Assembly: GCF_014646115.1 (NCBI RefSeq) | Contig: NZ_BMMV01000006.1 | Span: 62,001 to 126,000, forward strand | Reading direction: 5' to 3' | Length of the DNA: 64,000 bases | Source of the DNA: Streptomyces camponoticapitis | Lineage (GTDB): Bacteria > Actinomycetota > Actinomycetes > Streptomycetales > Streptomycetaceae | In this document: positions 51,619 through 59,966 of the stretch, in pieces | How positions within the stretch are numbered: the stretch's first letter is position 1 | Layout: every line of letters begins with the position of its first letter | The notes under the pieces: generated by a model | The model's input: only the letters and a program-made list of their open reading frames with translations | Told to the model about the DNA's origin: nothing | Databases searched by the model: none | Translations under genes and position numbers: made by a program

Positions 51619-53076
51619 TCACGCCTGGACCGAGGACCTCTCCGGCTCGGAACTCGCGTGGGTCTTCTCCAGGCCGACGGAGGCGTTACGCACCGCGGGG
51701 ATGACGGCCGCGATCGCGGCGGAGAGGAGTGCGACGCCGCAGCCGATCAGCAGGCCGGTGCGGAAGCCACTCTCGGAAGTGATGCTGAAGCCGCCGATGT
51801 CGGTCGTCATCTGGGACAGGACCATGCCGATGACCGCCGCGCCCACCGAGGTGCCGAGTGAGCGCATGAGCGCGTTGAAGCTGTTCGCGGCGGCCGTCTC
51901 GGAGAGCGGGACCGAACTCATGATGAGCGCGGGCATCGAGCCGTAGGCAAGGCCCACACCGCTGTTGATCACCATGATGGCCAGCATGATCCCCCAGGCC
52001 GACCCCATCAGCGCGAGCGACAGCCCGTAGCCCGCGGCGATGACCAGGACTCCGCTGAGGAGCGTGAGCTTCGGGCCCCGGGCGTTGGTCAGTTTGCCGC
52101 CGAGCGGGGAGACGATCATCATCATCACGCCGCCCGGGGCCATCCACAGGCCGGCGGCCAGCATCGACTGCCCGAGCCCGTAGCCGGTGGCCTCCGGGTA
52201 CTGGAGCAGCTGCGGGATCACCAGCATGCTCGCGTACATCGCGAACCCGACGAAGATCGACGCGATGTTGGTGAGCAGGACCCGGGGACGGGCCGTGGTG
52301 CGCAGGTCGACCAGCGGGTCGCTCGTACGGAGTTCCCAGATGCCCCAGCCGACCAGGAAGACGACGGCGGCGGTGAACAGACCCAGCGTGGTACCCGAAC
52401 CCCAGCCCCAGTCGGCCCCCTTGGAGATCGCGAGCAGCAGACTGACCAGACCGGCGCCGAGGGCGACCGCACCGACCGCGTCGAACCGCTGCCCCTTGGC
52501 GCCGGCCGGCACGGTCGGGATCAGGAACCAGATCAGCAGGGCGATGATCGTGGCGAGCACGGCGGAGCCCCAGAAGAGAACACGCCAGTTCGCGTACTGG
52601 GCGACCGCCGCGGCGATCGGCAGGCCGAGGCCGCCACCGATTCCCATGGAGGCGCTCACCAGCGCGATGGAGGAGCTCAGCTTCTCCGTGGGGACGACGT
52701 CACGCAGCAGGGCGATGCCCAGCGGCACCATGCCCATACCCATGCCCTGGAGCCCGCGTCCGATGATCATCGGAAGGACCGAGGACGAGAGCGCGCACAC
52801 CACCGAACCCGCGATCAGCGGCACCGAGCAGACGAGAAGCATGCGGCGCTTGCCGATCAGGTCACCCAGGCGGCCGACGACCGGGACGCAGACGGCCGCC
52901 ACGAGGAGGGTCGTCGTGATCACCCAAGTGGCGTTCGACGCGCTGGTGTTCAGGATCTTCGGGAGGTCGGCGATAAGAGGGGTGACCAGTGTCTGCATGA
53001 TCGCGGCCGTGGTGCCGGCGAGTGCCAGCGTCGCGACCACACCGCCCGAGCGGAATCTGAGCTGTGGGGCGTCCAT
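51619..53076 (-). CDS. MFS transporter, DHA2 (14-helix) drug-efflux type
   Basis: The 485-residue product has about 14 hydrophobic segments with TTAAIMQTLVTPLIADLPKI, the motif A loop GRLGDLIGKRRMLLVCSVPL, GLQGMGMGMVPLGIALLRDV and the DHA2 motif C region ASMGIGGGLGLPIAAAVAQY. Such pumps export drugs or secondary metabolites using the proton gradient. It is divergent from a MarR-type regulator gene; repeated sequences in the 169-base gap are candidate operators. Confidence 0.94.
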   Translation of the reverse strand: MDAPQLRFRSGGVVATLALAGTTAAIMQTLVTPLIADLPKILNTSASNATWVITTTLLVAAVCVPVVGRLGDLIGKRRMLLVCSVPLIAGSVVCALSSSVLPMIIGRGLQGMGMGMVPLGIALLRDVVPTEKLSSSIALVSASMGIGGGLGLPIAAAVAQYANWRVLFWGSAVLATIIALLIWFLIPTVPAGAKGQRFDAVGAVALGAGLVSLLLAISKGADWGWGSGTTLGLFTAAVVFLVGWGIWELRTSDPLVDLRTTARPRVLLTNIASIFVGFAMYASMLVIPQLLQYPEATGYGLGQSMLAAGLWMAPGGVMMMIVSPLGGKLTNARGPKLTLLSGVLVIAAGYGLSLALMGSAWGIMLAIMVINSGVGLAYGSMPALIMSSVPLSETAAANSFNALMRSLGTSVGAAVIGMVLSQMTTDIGGFSITSESGFRTGLLIGCGVALLSAAIAAVIPAVRNASVGLEKTHASSEPERSSVQA

Positions 53077-53111
53077 GAAAGGGGGCTCCTAGGGCTGTCT
53101 TATCCGAAAAG

Positions 53112-53141
53112 ATCATGTGCATCATACATATCATGTGTATC
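53112..53141. promoter_or_regulatory. Direct repeats between MFS and MarR genes
   Basis: ATCATGTGCATC (53112-53123) recurs as ATCATGTGTATC (53130-53141), starts 18 bases apart, in an A/T-rich island unlike its surroundings. ATCAT-ACATATCAT between them adds partial symmetry. They are likely MarR binding sites controlling the divergent pump. Confidence 0.6.
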
Positions 53142-53245
53142 GAGCACTTTACGTGCACGCTGCACAAAGATGAGAAGATGATGTCCGGGCCATGCGGGCG
53201 TGATGCGACAATGGCCCGGCAAGAGAGGCAGGAGGCGACACAGGC

Positions 53246-53701
53246 ATGGTCGGGGCCACGCACGAGGTCGAGTACGAGCAGATGCTGCTCAGCCGCCACA
53301 CGTTTCTGAACCAGATGGGCGGACGCCGCAAGGACGGCGTACTGGAGCGCAGCGCCTACATCCTGCTCAGCCGCATTCGCCTCCAGGGCCCGATGTCGAT
53401 CGGCGAACTCAGCGACGCCTTCGGACTCGACGCCTCCACCCTGAACCGGCAGACGGCCGCCGCGATGCGCGCGGGGTACGTGAAGCGCATCCCGGACCCC
53501 GACGGCGGCATGGCCCGCAAGTTCCGCATCACCGACGAGGGCGCGCGCGTCCTCGACGAGGAGCGGGAGGCCATCGTGCGGTCCCTGGACCGGGTCATGG
53601 CCGAGTGGCCGGAAGAGGACATCGCCGCGTTCGCCGCGTATCTGAAGCGCTTCAACACGGACATCGAGCGGCTCGGCGGAAGGCCCTGGCCGCGCCTCTG
53701 A
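53246..53701 (+). CDS. MarR-family transcriptional regulator
   Basis: The 151-residue product has a MarR winged helix: LLSRIRLQGPMSIGELSDAF, LDASTLNRQTAAAMRAGYVK, RIPDPDGGMARKFRITDEGA (wing with Asp-Arg-type turn) and a C-terminal dimerisation helix. It is divergent from the DHA2 pump gene and likely represses it until a ligand binds. The 284-base gap after it contains no gene. Confidence 0.93.
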   Translation: MVGATHEVEYEQMLLSRHTFLNQMGGRRKDGVLERSAYILLSRIRLQGPMSIGELSDAFGLDASTLNRQTAAAMRAGYVKRIPDPDGGMARKFRITDEGARVLDEEREAIVRSLDRVMAEWPEEDIAAFAAYLKRFNTDIERLGGRPWPRL

Positions 53702-53985
53702 GCGGTGCCCTGCATGTCCGCCCGACGGCCCGCGCCACTCGGGGCGGCCGGGTTTCATCCATATGGAGTAGCCGCGCCCGGGGCGGCGGGCACCGGCTGC
53801 CGGGCAGGCCAACGGCGCGGGGCCCAGTCGGGCGCGGCGGTCTCACGGAATCGGCCCAGCTCGTTGAGGTGCGCGTGATGGGTCATGGTCGCCAGGCTGG
53901 AACGGAGTACACCGTCATACCCGACCGAGTCGACCGAGCCGAACGGATCCGGCTCCGGGGACTCCGCCGACAAGGAGACCGCCCC

Positions 53986-54366
53986 ATGGCCACCTGGACC
54001 AAGGACGAGCTGAACAAGATCGAACGCGCCGACGAACTGGAGATCGCTCCCCTCAGCGGCGACGACAACACACCGCGCCCGCCCACGACCATCTGGGTGG
54101 TCCGCGAGGGCGACGACCTGCACGTACGCGCCTTCAACGGACGCGAGGGCGTCTGGTTCCGCGCGGCCACCGCGCGGCACGCGGGCCACATCACCGCCGG
54201 CGGCGTGGACAAGGACGTCACCTTCGTGGAGGAGGACGACCCGGCGCTCAACGACCGGATCGACCGGGCCTACCGCAGCAAGTACGGCGGCTTCAGCGAC
54301 AGCTACGTCGATCCGATGGTGGCCGACGGCGCCCGCGCCGCGACCCTCAAGCTCGTCCCCCGCTGA
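53986..54366 (+). CDS. DUF2255 family protein
   Basis: The 126-residue product begins MATWTKDELNKIERADELEI and contains TIWVVREGDDLHVRAFNGRE, GVWFRAATARHAGHITAGGV and IDRAYRSKYGGFSDSYVDPM, the DUF2255 pattern related to F420/FMN-binding split-barrel proteins. Role unknown. AAGGAGA lies 7 bases before the ATG, ruling out the longer open frame. It precedes an SDR gene by 83 bases and may be co-transcribed with it. Confidence 0.9.
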   Translation: MATWTKDELNKIERADELEIAPLSGDDNTPRPPTTIWVVREGDDLHVRAFNGREGVWFRAATARHAGHITAGGVDKDVTFVEEDDPALNDRIDRAYRSKYGGFSDSYVDPMVADGARAATLKLVPR

Positions 54367-54449
54367 ACACGCGGAGCTGAGGCCCGCCGCGCTCCGGCGG
54401 GCCACCGTCACGACTCCACCGTGCACCGCTCTCACGACAAGGACCCCCT

Positions 54450-55115
54450 ATGACCACCATCGCCATCGTCGGAGCAGGCAGCGGTCTGGGCGGCGCCGTG
54501 GCGCGCCGCTTCGGGCGTGAGGGCTTCGACGTCGCGCTCGTCTCCCGTACCAAGGCGCACGTCGACGCCCTCGCCACCGAACTCGGCGGTGAAGGCGTGA
54601 ACGCGCGCGGGTTCGCCGCCGACGTACGCGATCCGGCCGCTCTCTCCGCGGCCCTGGACGCGGCCGCCACGGACCTCGGTACGGTCGAGGTCCTCCAGTA
54701 CAGCCCCATCCCCCACCGGGATTTCATGAAGCCGGTCCTGGAGACCGCCCCGGCGGACATCGAGGCCCCGCTGGCCTTCTCCGTGGTCGGTCCGATGACG
54801 GCCGTCCGCCAGGTCCTTCCCGGGATGCGCACCCTCGGCCGCGGCACGGTGCTGTTCATCAACGGCGGCACCGCCGTCCAGCCGCACCCCGATCGCGCGG
54901 GAACCTCCATCGCGTTCGCCGGCGAGAGCGCCTACGCGCAGATGCTCCACGACGCCCTCGCGCACGAGAACATCCACGCGACGCAGCTGATCATCCCGGG
55001 CGCGATCAGTCCGGGGCATCCACGCAAGGACCCGGCAGTGCTCGCCGACACGCTCTGGGGGATGCATCGGGACCGCGCGGAGTTCCGGCGCTACGCCGAA
55101 CCCCTGGAGGCCTGA
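54450..55115 (+). CDS. Atypical short-chain dehydrogenase
   Basis: A 221-residue Rossmann protein with TIAIVGAGSGLGGAVARRFG at the start and FAADVRDPAAL, but the classical Ser and Tyr-x-x-x-Lys are not evident: the expected region reads LFINGGTAVQPHPDRAG and AGESAYAQMLHDALAHENIH. It may therefore use a different mechanism or be a binding protein. AAGGA lies upstream of the ATG. It follows the DUF2255 gene and converges on the next SDR gene. Confidence 0.85.
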   Translation: MTTIAIVGAGSGLGGAVARRFGREGFDVALVSRTKAHVDALATELGGEGVNARGFAADVRDPAALSAALDAAATDLGTVEVLQYSPIPHRDFMKPVLETAPADIEAPLAFSVVGPMTAVRQVLPGMRTLGRGTVLFINGGTAVQPHPDRAGTSIAFAGESAYAQMLHDALAHENIHATQLIIPGAISPGHPRKDPAVLADTLWGMHRDRAEFRRYAEPLEA

Positions 55116-55163
55116 TCCGTCCACCGTCCGGTGTGGTCGCGCCCGGGTGGGCGGGCCGGCCTG

Positions 55164-55844
55164 TCAGCCGGTCACCACACCCAGTCCCTGCTTGACCTGG
55201 CGGGTCAGCTCGTCGGCCAGGACCTCCGGGGTGCCCTTCTCCAGCGCCTCCAGGACCTGGGCGGCGACGGCCGCCGGGTCGGTCTTCCGGGAGGGGTCGA
55301 CGTAATCGGCCATGTCGGTGTCCATGTAGCCCACGTGCAGGGCGGACACCTGGATACCGCGCGGTTCGAGCTCCTCGCGGACCGAGTTCGTCAGGGACCA
55401 GGCCGCAGCCTTGCCCGCGCTGTACGCGCCGTATCCGGCCGGGTGGACCCAGGACAGCACCGAGAGGACGTTGAGGATCGAGCCACCGCCGTTGCCCTCG
55501 ATGACGGGCGCGAAGGCACGGGTCACCTGGAGGGTCCCGTAGAAGTGGGTGTCCATCTCCAGCCGGATCCGGTCGATCCCGCCCGACATGAGCGGCGTGT
55601 GGGTCGAGATACCCGCGTTGTTGACCAGGAGCGTGGCGTCGGGTGCGGCAGCGGCCGCGGCACGGACTGATTCCGGATCGGTGATGTCCAGACGCAGTGG
55701 TACGGCGCCGGGAAGGTCGACCGTCTCGGGGCGACGCGCTCCGGCGTACACCTTCGCGCCCCGCTCCAGCAGCTGCTCGGCGATCCGCCGGCCCAGCCCT
55801 CGGTTGGCGCCCGTGACGACCGCTACGGCGTTGTTCAGTTCCAT
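55164..55844 (-). CDS. Short-chain dehydrogenase/reductase
   Basis: The 226-residue classical SDR has VAVVTGANRGLGRRIAEQLL, LVNNAGISTHTP, a Ser in LNVLSVLSWVHPAG and YSAGKAAAWSL with the catalytic Tyr and Lys. The ATG at 55844 has AAGGGA 6 bases upstream. It is divergent from a TetR gene, and a palindrome between them suggests repression by that protein. Substrate unknown. Confidence 0.93.
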   Translation of the reverse strand: MELNNAVAVVTGANRGLGRRIAEQLLERGAKVYAGARRPETVDLPGAVPLRLDITDPESVRAAAAAAPDATLLVNNAGISTHTPLMSGGIDRIRLEMDTHFYGTLQVTRAFAPVIEGNGGGSILNVLSVLSWVHPAGYGAYSAGKAAAWSLTNSVREELEPRGIQVSALHVGYMDTDMADYVDPSRKTDPAAVAAQVLEALEKGTPEVLADELTRQVKQGLGVVTG

Positions 55845-55894
55845 GCCTGATCCCTTCATAGGTGCGCACGACCTCTTCAGGTCGCGCGCCAAGA

Positions 55895-55918
55895 TTTAGA
55901 TTACATGCATCATCTAAA
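55895..55918. promoter_or_regulatory. TetR operator candidate
   Basis: TTTAGAT, 10 bases, ATCTAAA: a perfect 7-bp-arm inverted repeat in an A/T-rich island between the SDR (start 55844) and TetR (start 55979) genes. A related half-site GATAGATGTCATC follows at 55941-55953. Confidence 0.65.
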
Positions 55919-55978
55919 AACGGAAGAAGGGAGGGCGTATGATAGATGTCATCGAACATTTATTCAGGGAGGTGGCTG

Positions 55979-56542
55979 ATGGGCCGCGTATCGAAGGAGC
56001 AGGCGCAGGAGAACCGCCGCCGGATCGTCGGCACCGCCTCCCGTCTCTTCCGGGAACAGGGAACCGACGGTGTCAGCGTCGCCGACCTGATGAAGGCCGC
56101 CGGGCTCACCCACGGCGGCTTCTACAAGCACTTCGACTCCAAGGAAGCCCTGGTGGACGAGGCCACTGCCCGCGCGTTCGACGGCGCCGAGGAGCAGCGC
56201 GTCGCCTCGACGGGAGCACACGACGGCGATCCCGAGGCGGCCCTCCGCGAATTCGTCGACGACTACCTCTCCCCCGAGCACCGCGACGACATGGCGGGCG
56301 GCTGTCCCACGGCGGGTCTGGCCGTGGACATGGCGCGCGGCGCGGCGGGCAGCGCCGCGCGGTACACCTACACCGAAGGGGTACGGGCCTTCGCGCGGCA
56401 GATGGCCGGCGACGACGAGGCGGACGACGGCCTCGCGCGCCTCAGCACGATGGTCGGAGCGGTGATCCTGGCCCGCGCGGTCCACGGCGACCCGCTCTCC
56501 GACGCGCTCCTGGCGGCGGCACGGGCCGAGGTGTCGCGGTAA
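55979..56542 (+). CDS. TetR-family transcriptional regulator
   Basis: The 187-residue product has the TetR helix-turn-helix (ENRRRIVGTASRLFREQGTD, GVSVADLMKAAGLTHGGFYK, HFDSKEALVDEA) and a C-terminal domain of the TetR_C LmrA/YxaF-like kind with GGCPTAGLAVDMAR. GGGAGG lies 6 bases before the ATG at 55979. It likely represses itself and the divergent SDR. A strong terminator follows. Confidence 0.94.
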   Translation: MGRVSKEQAQENRRRIVGTASRLFREQGTDGVSVADLMKAAGLTHGGFYKHFDSKEALVDEATARAFDGAEEQRVASTGAHDGDPEAALREFVDDYLSPEHRDDMAGGCPTAGLAVDMARGAAGSAARYTYTEGVRAFARQMAGDDEADDGLARLSTMVGAVILARAVHGDPLSDALLAAARAEVSR

Positions 56543-56568
56543 CCGCTCCCCACGTCATCGGCGCGGTA

Positions 56569-56606
56569 CGCCCTGGCCCCGTTCACGGGCGACCGGGGCC
56601 AGGGCG
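56569..56606. terminator. Bidirectional terminator
   Basis: CGCCCTGGCCCCG, a 12-base loop, CGGGGCCAGGGCG: perfect 13-bp stem between the TetR stop (56542) and the sialidase stop (56621). Confidence 0.87.
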
Positions 56607-56620
56607 TCCCCCGCGCCGCT

Positions 56621-58744
56621 TCAGGACCGCGGGCCCAGCAGCCGGATCGCGTCGGCGGCCACCGTCCCGTCGGCGTCGTTGGCCAGCTCGACCGATGTGC
56701 CGAGACCGGCCCGCAGCGGGTACTCGCCGAGCGTGACCCATGAGCCGCCGCGCGGATCGGCGGCTCCCGCCACCCGCTGGTCGACCCGGACGGTGGCGGT
56801 TCCGTCCGCGTGGACAACGGTGTACGGGGCGTTGCCCGCGCGGCCCGCACCCGGCGGGTACGACGTCTGGATCTCGTACACGCCGTCCTGGGGCACGGCC
56901 GGGCGCCAGCGCACCATCCGTTCTCCCGAACCGGCGGGCGCCGTGCGGTAGTTGCCCGCCCAGAAGCCGGGGTCGGCCGTCGCCGTCGGCCAGCTTCCGG
57001 TGACGACCGCGAAGCCCAGCCGGTCGTTGTCCACGACGACCTCCGCGCGTACGTCGGCGGAGCCCGGCGCCTCGACCAGGCTGAGCGAGTCGAGGCCGAG
57101 CAGGGTCCCGCCGCCCCTGCCGGTACCCGTCACCGCGCACCGCACGGTGTGCCGCCCGGCGCGCAGCCGGGTGGTGCCGATACGGGCCAGGTCGAAGCCG
57201 TCCGCCGACTGCGCGGTGGTGTCGATCACGTGGGCGGGCAGGTTGGTGCCGTTCACGGTGACGGTGGCCAGTGCGCCGTCCGCCGACCGGTAGTGCCGCA
57301 GGAGCAGTTCGTACTCGCCGGTGCGCGGCACCCGGAAGGTGAACTCGACCGCGCCGCCCACCAGTTCGGGGGTCAGGACCAGACGCTCGCCACGCCGCGC
57401 GAGTGGATCGGCGACGGTACTCACGGCGCCGCCGGTGACCTTGCGGTCCGTGTCGGACAGGGCGATCACGGTCTCCCGGTGGCGGGGCCCGCGGCGCAGG
57501 CTGTCACGGCCACGGGTCAGCCAGTCGAGCGAGAACCGGCAGACGTTGACCCGGCGCGGGGCGCTCGCCAGATCACCGTCGCAGCCGTAGAGCAGCACGA
57601 TGGTGCCGTCGGAGAGCCGGGCGAGATCCGAGTAGAAGGAACGATTCTCGTTGATGACCCGCCGGTACCGGTAGGAGATGCCCTCGTCGTAACTGACCGA
57701 CACCGTCATGTTGTATCTGACGGGCGAGTCCGGGCGGCTGAACAGCACCCGGTCGGTGTCGCGGCTGCCTGGACCGCCGGTGTAGCGCAGCAGGCCGGCG
57801 TCCACCGCGTTGAACGAGCCGGTCCCGCCGTCGAACGCCGGCTGGGACCAGGTCGTACCGTCGTCCGAACTGACGGAGACGATGCGCTGTCCTTCGCCGC
57901 CCGCCGCGGCGCGGCCGTTCACGAGCACGGTGCCGTCGGAGCGCTGCACCATCCGCGCCTCGTTTATGGGGTACTTGACCTGTACGGGCACCTCGCCGGT
58001 CGCCCTCCAGGTGGCGCCGTGGTCGTCGCTGTAGATCGGCGCGACGCCGTAGTAGCGCTCGGCCACGGTGTTGCCGACGATCACCCTGCGGTGTGAGCAG
58101 TTGAGCAGCAGCCGGCCCGACCTGAGCTGGAGTCCGTGGCCGGGACCGGGGCCGTGCAGCGCCCAGTTGTAGGGAAATCCGTCGAACAGCCCGGCCAGGT
58201 TGCGCACTTCGCCCCAGGTTCTGCCGCTGTCCCGGCTGGAGATCACGTAGAGATCGCCGGAGTCGCCCGAGCAGGAGGTGTTCTGGGGCAGGCGGAGCGA
58301 GAGCATGTAGAAGAGGAAGACCTCCCGCGTCTCGCGGTCCACGACCAGCGCCGGGTTGCCCCAGGACTCGCCGTCGGCGGAGGTGACCAGTGAACGGCTC
58401 GCCTCCCACGTCCTGCCGCCGTCGGTGCTGCGGCGCAGCAGCAGATCGCGCGGCCCGGCGTCGCACACCTCGTGGCGGCCCTCGGTGACGGCGAGGACCG
58501 TGTCGTCGGGAAGGACCGCGAGCGCGTGGACGTGGTAGTTCACGAGCGGGCCGTCGACGGAGTCCCAGAGGGTCTGCTCGTGGAAGAAGGAGCCGTGCCG
58601 GCCGGGTGCGGACGGCAGGTCGGCGGCGTGTGCCGTGGATCCGGGTGCCGCGGGGCCGAACGCGGCGGTCGCCGAGACGCCGGCGACGCCCAGGGCGAAC
58701 GATCTGCGGTTCATGGCGGTGCGCTTGGGTCCGGTGTCGGACAT
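56621..58744 (-). CDS. Tat-exported sialidase (BNR propeller) with C-terminal carbohydrate-binding domains
   Basis: The 707-residue protein starts with a twin-arginine signal (MNRRSFALGVAGVSATAAFG). The propeller shows four Asp boxes: STDGGRTWE, SRDSGRTWG, SDDHGATWR and SSDDGTTWS. The C-terminal 300 residues contain a CBM-like sandwich (YELLLRHYRSADGALATVTV) and a golvesin/xanthan-lyase-like module (YEIQTSYPPGAGRAGNAPYT). It should cleave sialic acid or a related terminal sugar outside the cell. GGGGTGG precedes the ATG at 58744; the ATG at 58714 is an alternative. It is the last gene of a catabolic set that includes a NanA/DapA-family aldolase. Confidence 0.88.
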   Translation of the reverse strand: MSDTGPKRTAMNRRSFALGVAGVSATAAFGPAAPGSTAHAADLPSAPGRHGSFFHEQTLWDSVDGPLVNYHVHALAVLPDDTVLAVTEGRHEVCDAGPRDLLLRRSTDGGRTWEASRSLVTSADGESWGNPALVVDRETREVFLFYMLSLRLPQNTSCSGDSGDLYVISSRDSGRTWGEVRNLAGLFDGFPYNWALHGPGPGHGLQLRSGRLLLNCSHRRVIVGNTVAERYYGVAPIYSDDHGATWRATGEVPVQVKYPINEARMVQRSDGTVLVNGRAAAGGEGQRIVSVSSDDGTTWSQPAFDGGTGSFNAVDAGLLRYTGGPGSRDTDRVLFSRPDSPVRYNMTVSVSYDEGISYRYRRVINENRSFYSDLARLSDGTIVLLYGCDGDLASAPRRVNVCRFSLDWLTRGRDSLRRGPRHRETVIALSDTDRKVTGGAVSTVADPLARRGERLVLTPELVGGAVEFTFRVPRTGEYELLLRHYRSADGALATVTVNGTNLPAHVIDTTAQSADGFDLARIGTTRLRAGRHTVRCAVTGTGRGGGTLLGLDSLSLVEAPGSADVRAEVVVDNDRLGFAVVTGSWPTATADPGFWAGNYRTAPAGSGERMVRWRPAVPQDGVYEIQTSYPPGAGRAGNAPYTVVHADGTATVRVDQRVAGAADPRGGSWVTLGEYPLRAGLGTSVELANDADGTVAADAIRLLGPRS

Positions 58745-58958
58745 GGTGGGCCACCCCTTTCGGGGGTACGGAGGAGAGGGAGCCGGCGTGAGGCATTACG
58801 GTCCAGACCTGGACGTACTGAAGTGATCGGGGCCGCACTGGACTGATCGGTGACGTCCTGTCCTGGTCGGGGGCCTGTGGCTCCGATCAGGGACCTACCG
58901 GCCCGGCGGGGGCGTGCGGATCCGGCGCGGACCGGATCGGGCTCGCGCCCTCACGGGC

Positions 58959-59966
58959 TCAGGCGCGTATGAGGTGTGCGTCGAGAGGAGCGATCAGGTC
59001 GAGCAGCGCGCTCCGTTCCTGCTCGGAGCACGGCGTGAAGGGCGCCGCGACATGCGGCGGGCAGAGCCCTCGTGCGGCCAGGACCGCCTTCACGGCGGGC
59101 ACCCCGGGCCGCACGGTGTGCAGCGCCAGCACCTGGTCGAGCAGTCGCTGCGCGCCCCGCGCGTCGTCGTCTCGTCCCTCGCTGTGGGCACGGAACAGCT
59201 CAACTGCCGCTCCGGGCGTCAGATTCGCCACTCCGGGGACCACACCGTCGGCACCGAGCCGCAGACCGTCGAGTGCCTGCCCCTCCGCGCCCTGACTGAC
59301 CCCGAAGTCGTCGCGGCGGCGGGCCGCGGCGACGGCGTGGCCGAACAGCGCGAGGTCGCCCGAGCTGTCCTTGATGCCCACGAGGTGCGGGAGTTCCGTC
59401 ACTTCGTCGAGCAGATGGGGCGTCAGCGGATTGCTGTAGCGGGGGGCGTTGTAGGCGACGACGGGAACGCCGAGGCCGCCCATGGACGCGTAGTGGGTGA
59501 CGATCTCGTCGTGCCTGTGGTGGTAGTAGATCGGCGGGCTCAGCACCAGCGCGTCCGGCCCGGCGGGCAGGACGGCCTCCGCCCGCGCCAGCGCCTCGGC
59601 GGTGCCGGGGGCCGTGACATTCATCAACACCGGCCCGCCGTCGGTCAGTTCACGCCAGCGCTTGGCCACCCCCGTGGCGAAGTCGCCCAGTCGCGCCGTG
59701 GGCAGCAGCGGTCCCTCGCCGTTGCTGCCGAAGAGCATGAGGCTCCGGGCGCCCGCCGCCGCCAGCGCGCCAAGCAGGGCGTCGGCGGCCGGGGCCGACG
59801 GTCGTCCCCGCCGGTCCATCGGTGTGACCAGCGGGACCATGACACCGGCCAGCAGGGCGCGGCCGTCGGCCGGTCTCCTCTCGTCGCGGTCCGGTCCCGG
59901 CCGGCAGCCCTTCATGTCCCGGCGGCTCAGTCTCTTCCCCCCGGCGCCTCTGCTCCGACCGTCCAT
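58959..59966 (-). CDS. Dihydrodipicolinate synthase / N-acetylneuraminate lyase family aldolase
   Basis: The 335-residue TIM-barrel has the DHDPS/NAL signatures: LFGSNGEGPLLP (pyruvate carboxylate binding), VVAYNAPRYSNPLTPHLLDE (Tyr) and the Schiff-base Lys in LVGIKDSSGDLALF. It likely cleaves or forms a 2-keto acid. Its ATG overlaps the FAD-oxidoreductase stop (TGATG), so the long N-terminal extension is probably real. A sialidase follows 214 bases downstream, which makes neuraminate-type lyase activity attractive, but the substrate cannot be fixed from sequence. Confidence 0.9.
   Translation of the reverse strand: MDGRSRGAGGKRLSRRDMKGCRPGPDRDERRPADGRALLAGVMVPLVTPMDRRGRPSAPAADALLGALAAAGARSLMLFGSNGEGPLLPTARLGDFATGVAKRWRELTDGGPVLMNVTAPGTAEALARAEAVLPAGPDALVLSPPIYYHHRHDEIVTHYASMGGLGVPVVAYNAPRYSNPLTPHLLDEVTELPHLVGIKDSSGDLALFGHAVAAARRRDDFGVSQGAEGQALDGLRLGADGVVPGVANLTPGAAVELFRAHSEGRDDDARGAQRLLDQVLALHTVRPGVPAVKAVLAARGLCPPHVAAPFTPCSEQERSALLDLIAPLDAHLIRA

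Noticed and set aside
58745-58958. Repeated CTGATCGG-like words before the sialidase gene
   Set aside because: Too short and irregular to support an operator or repeat call.
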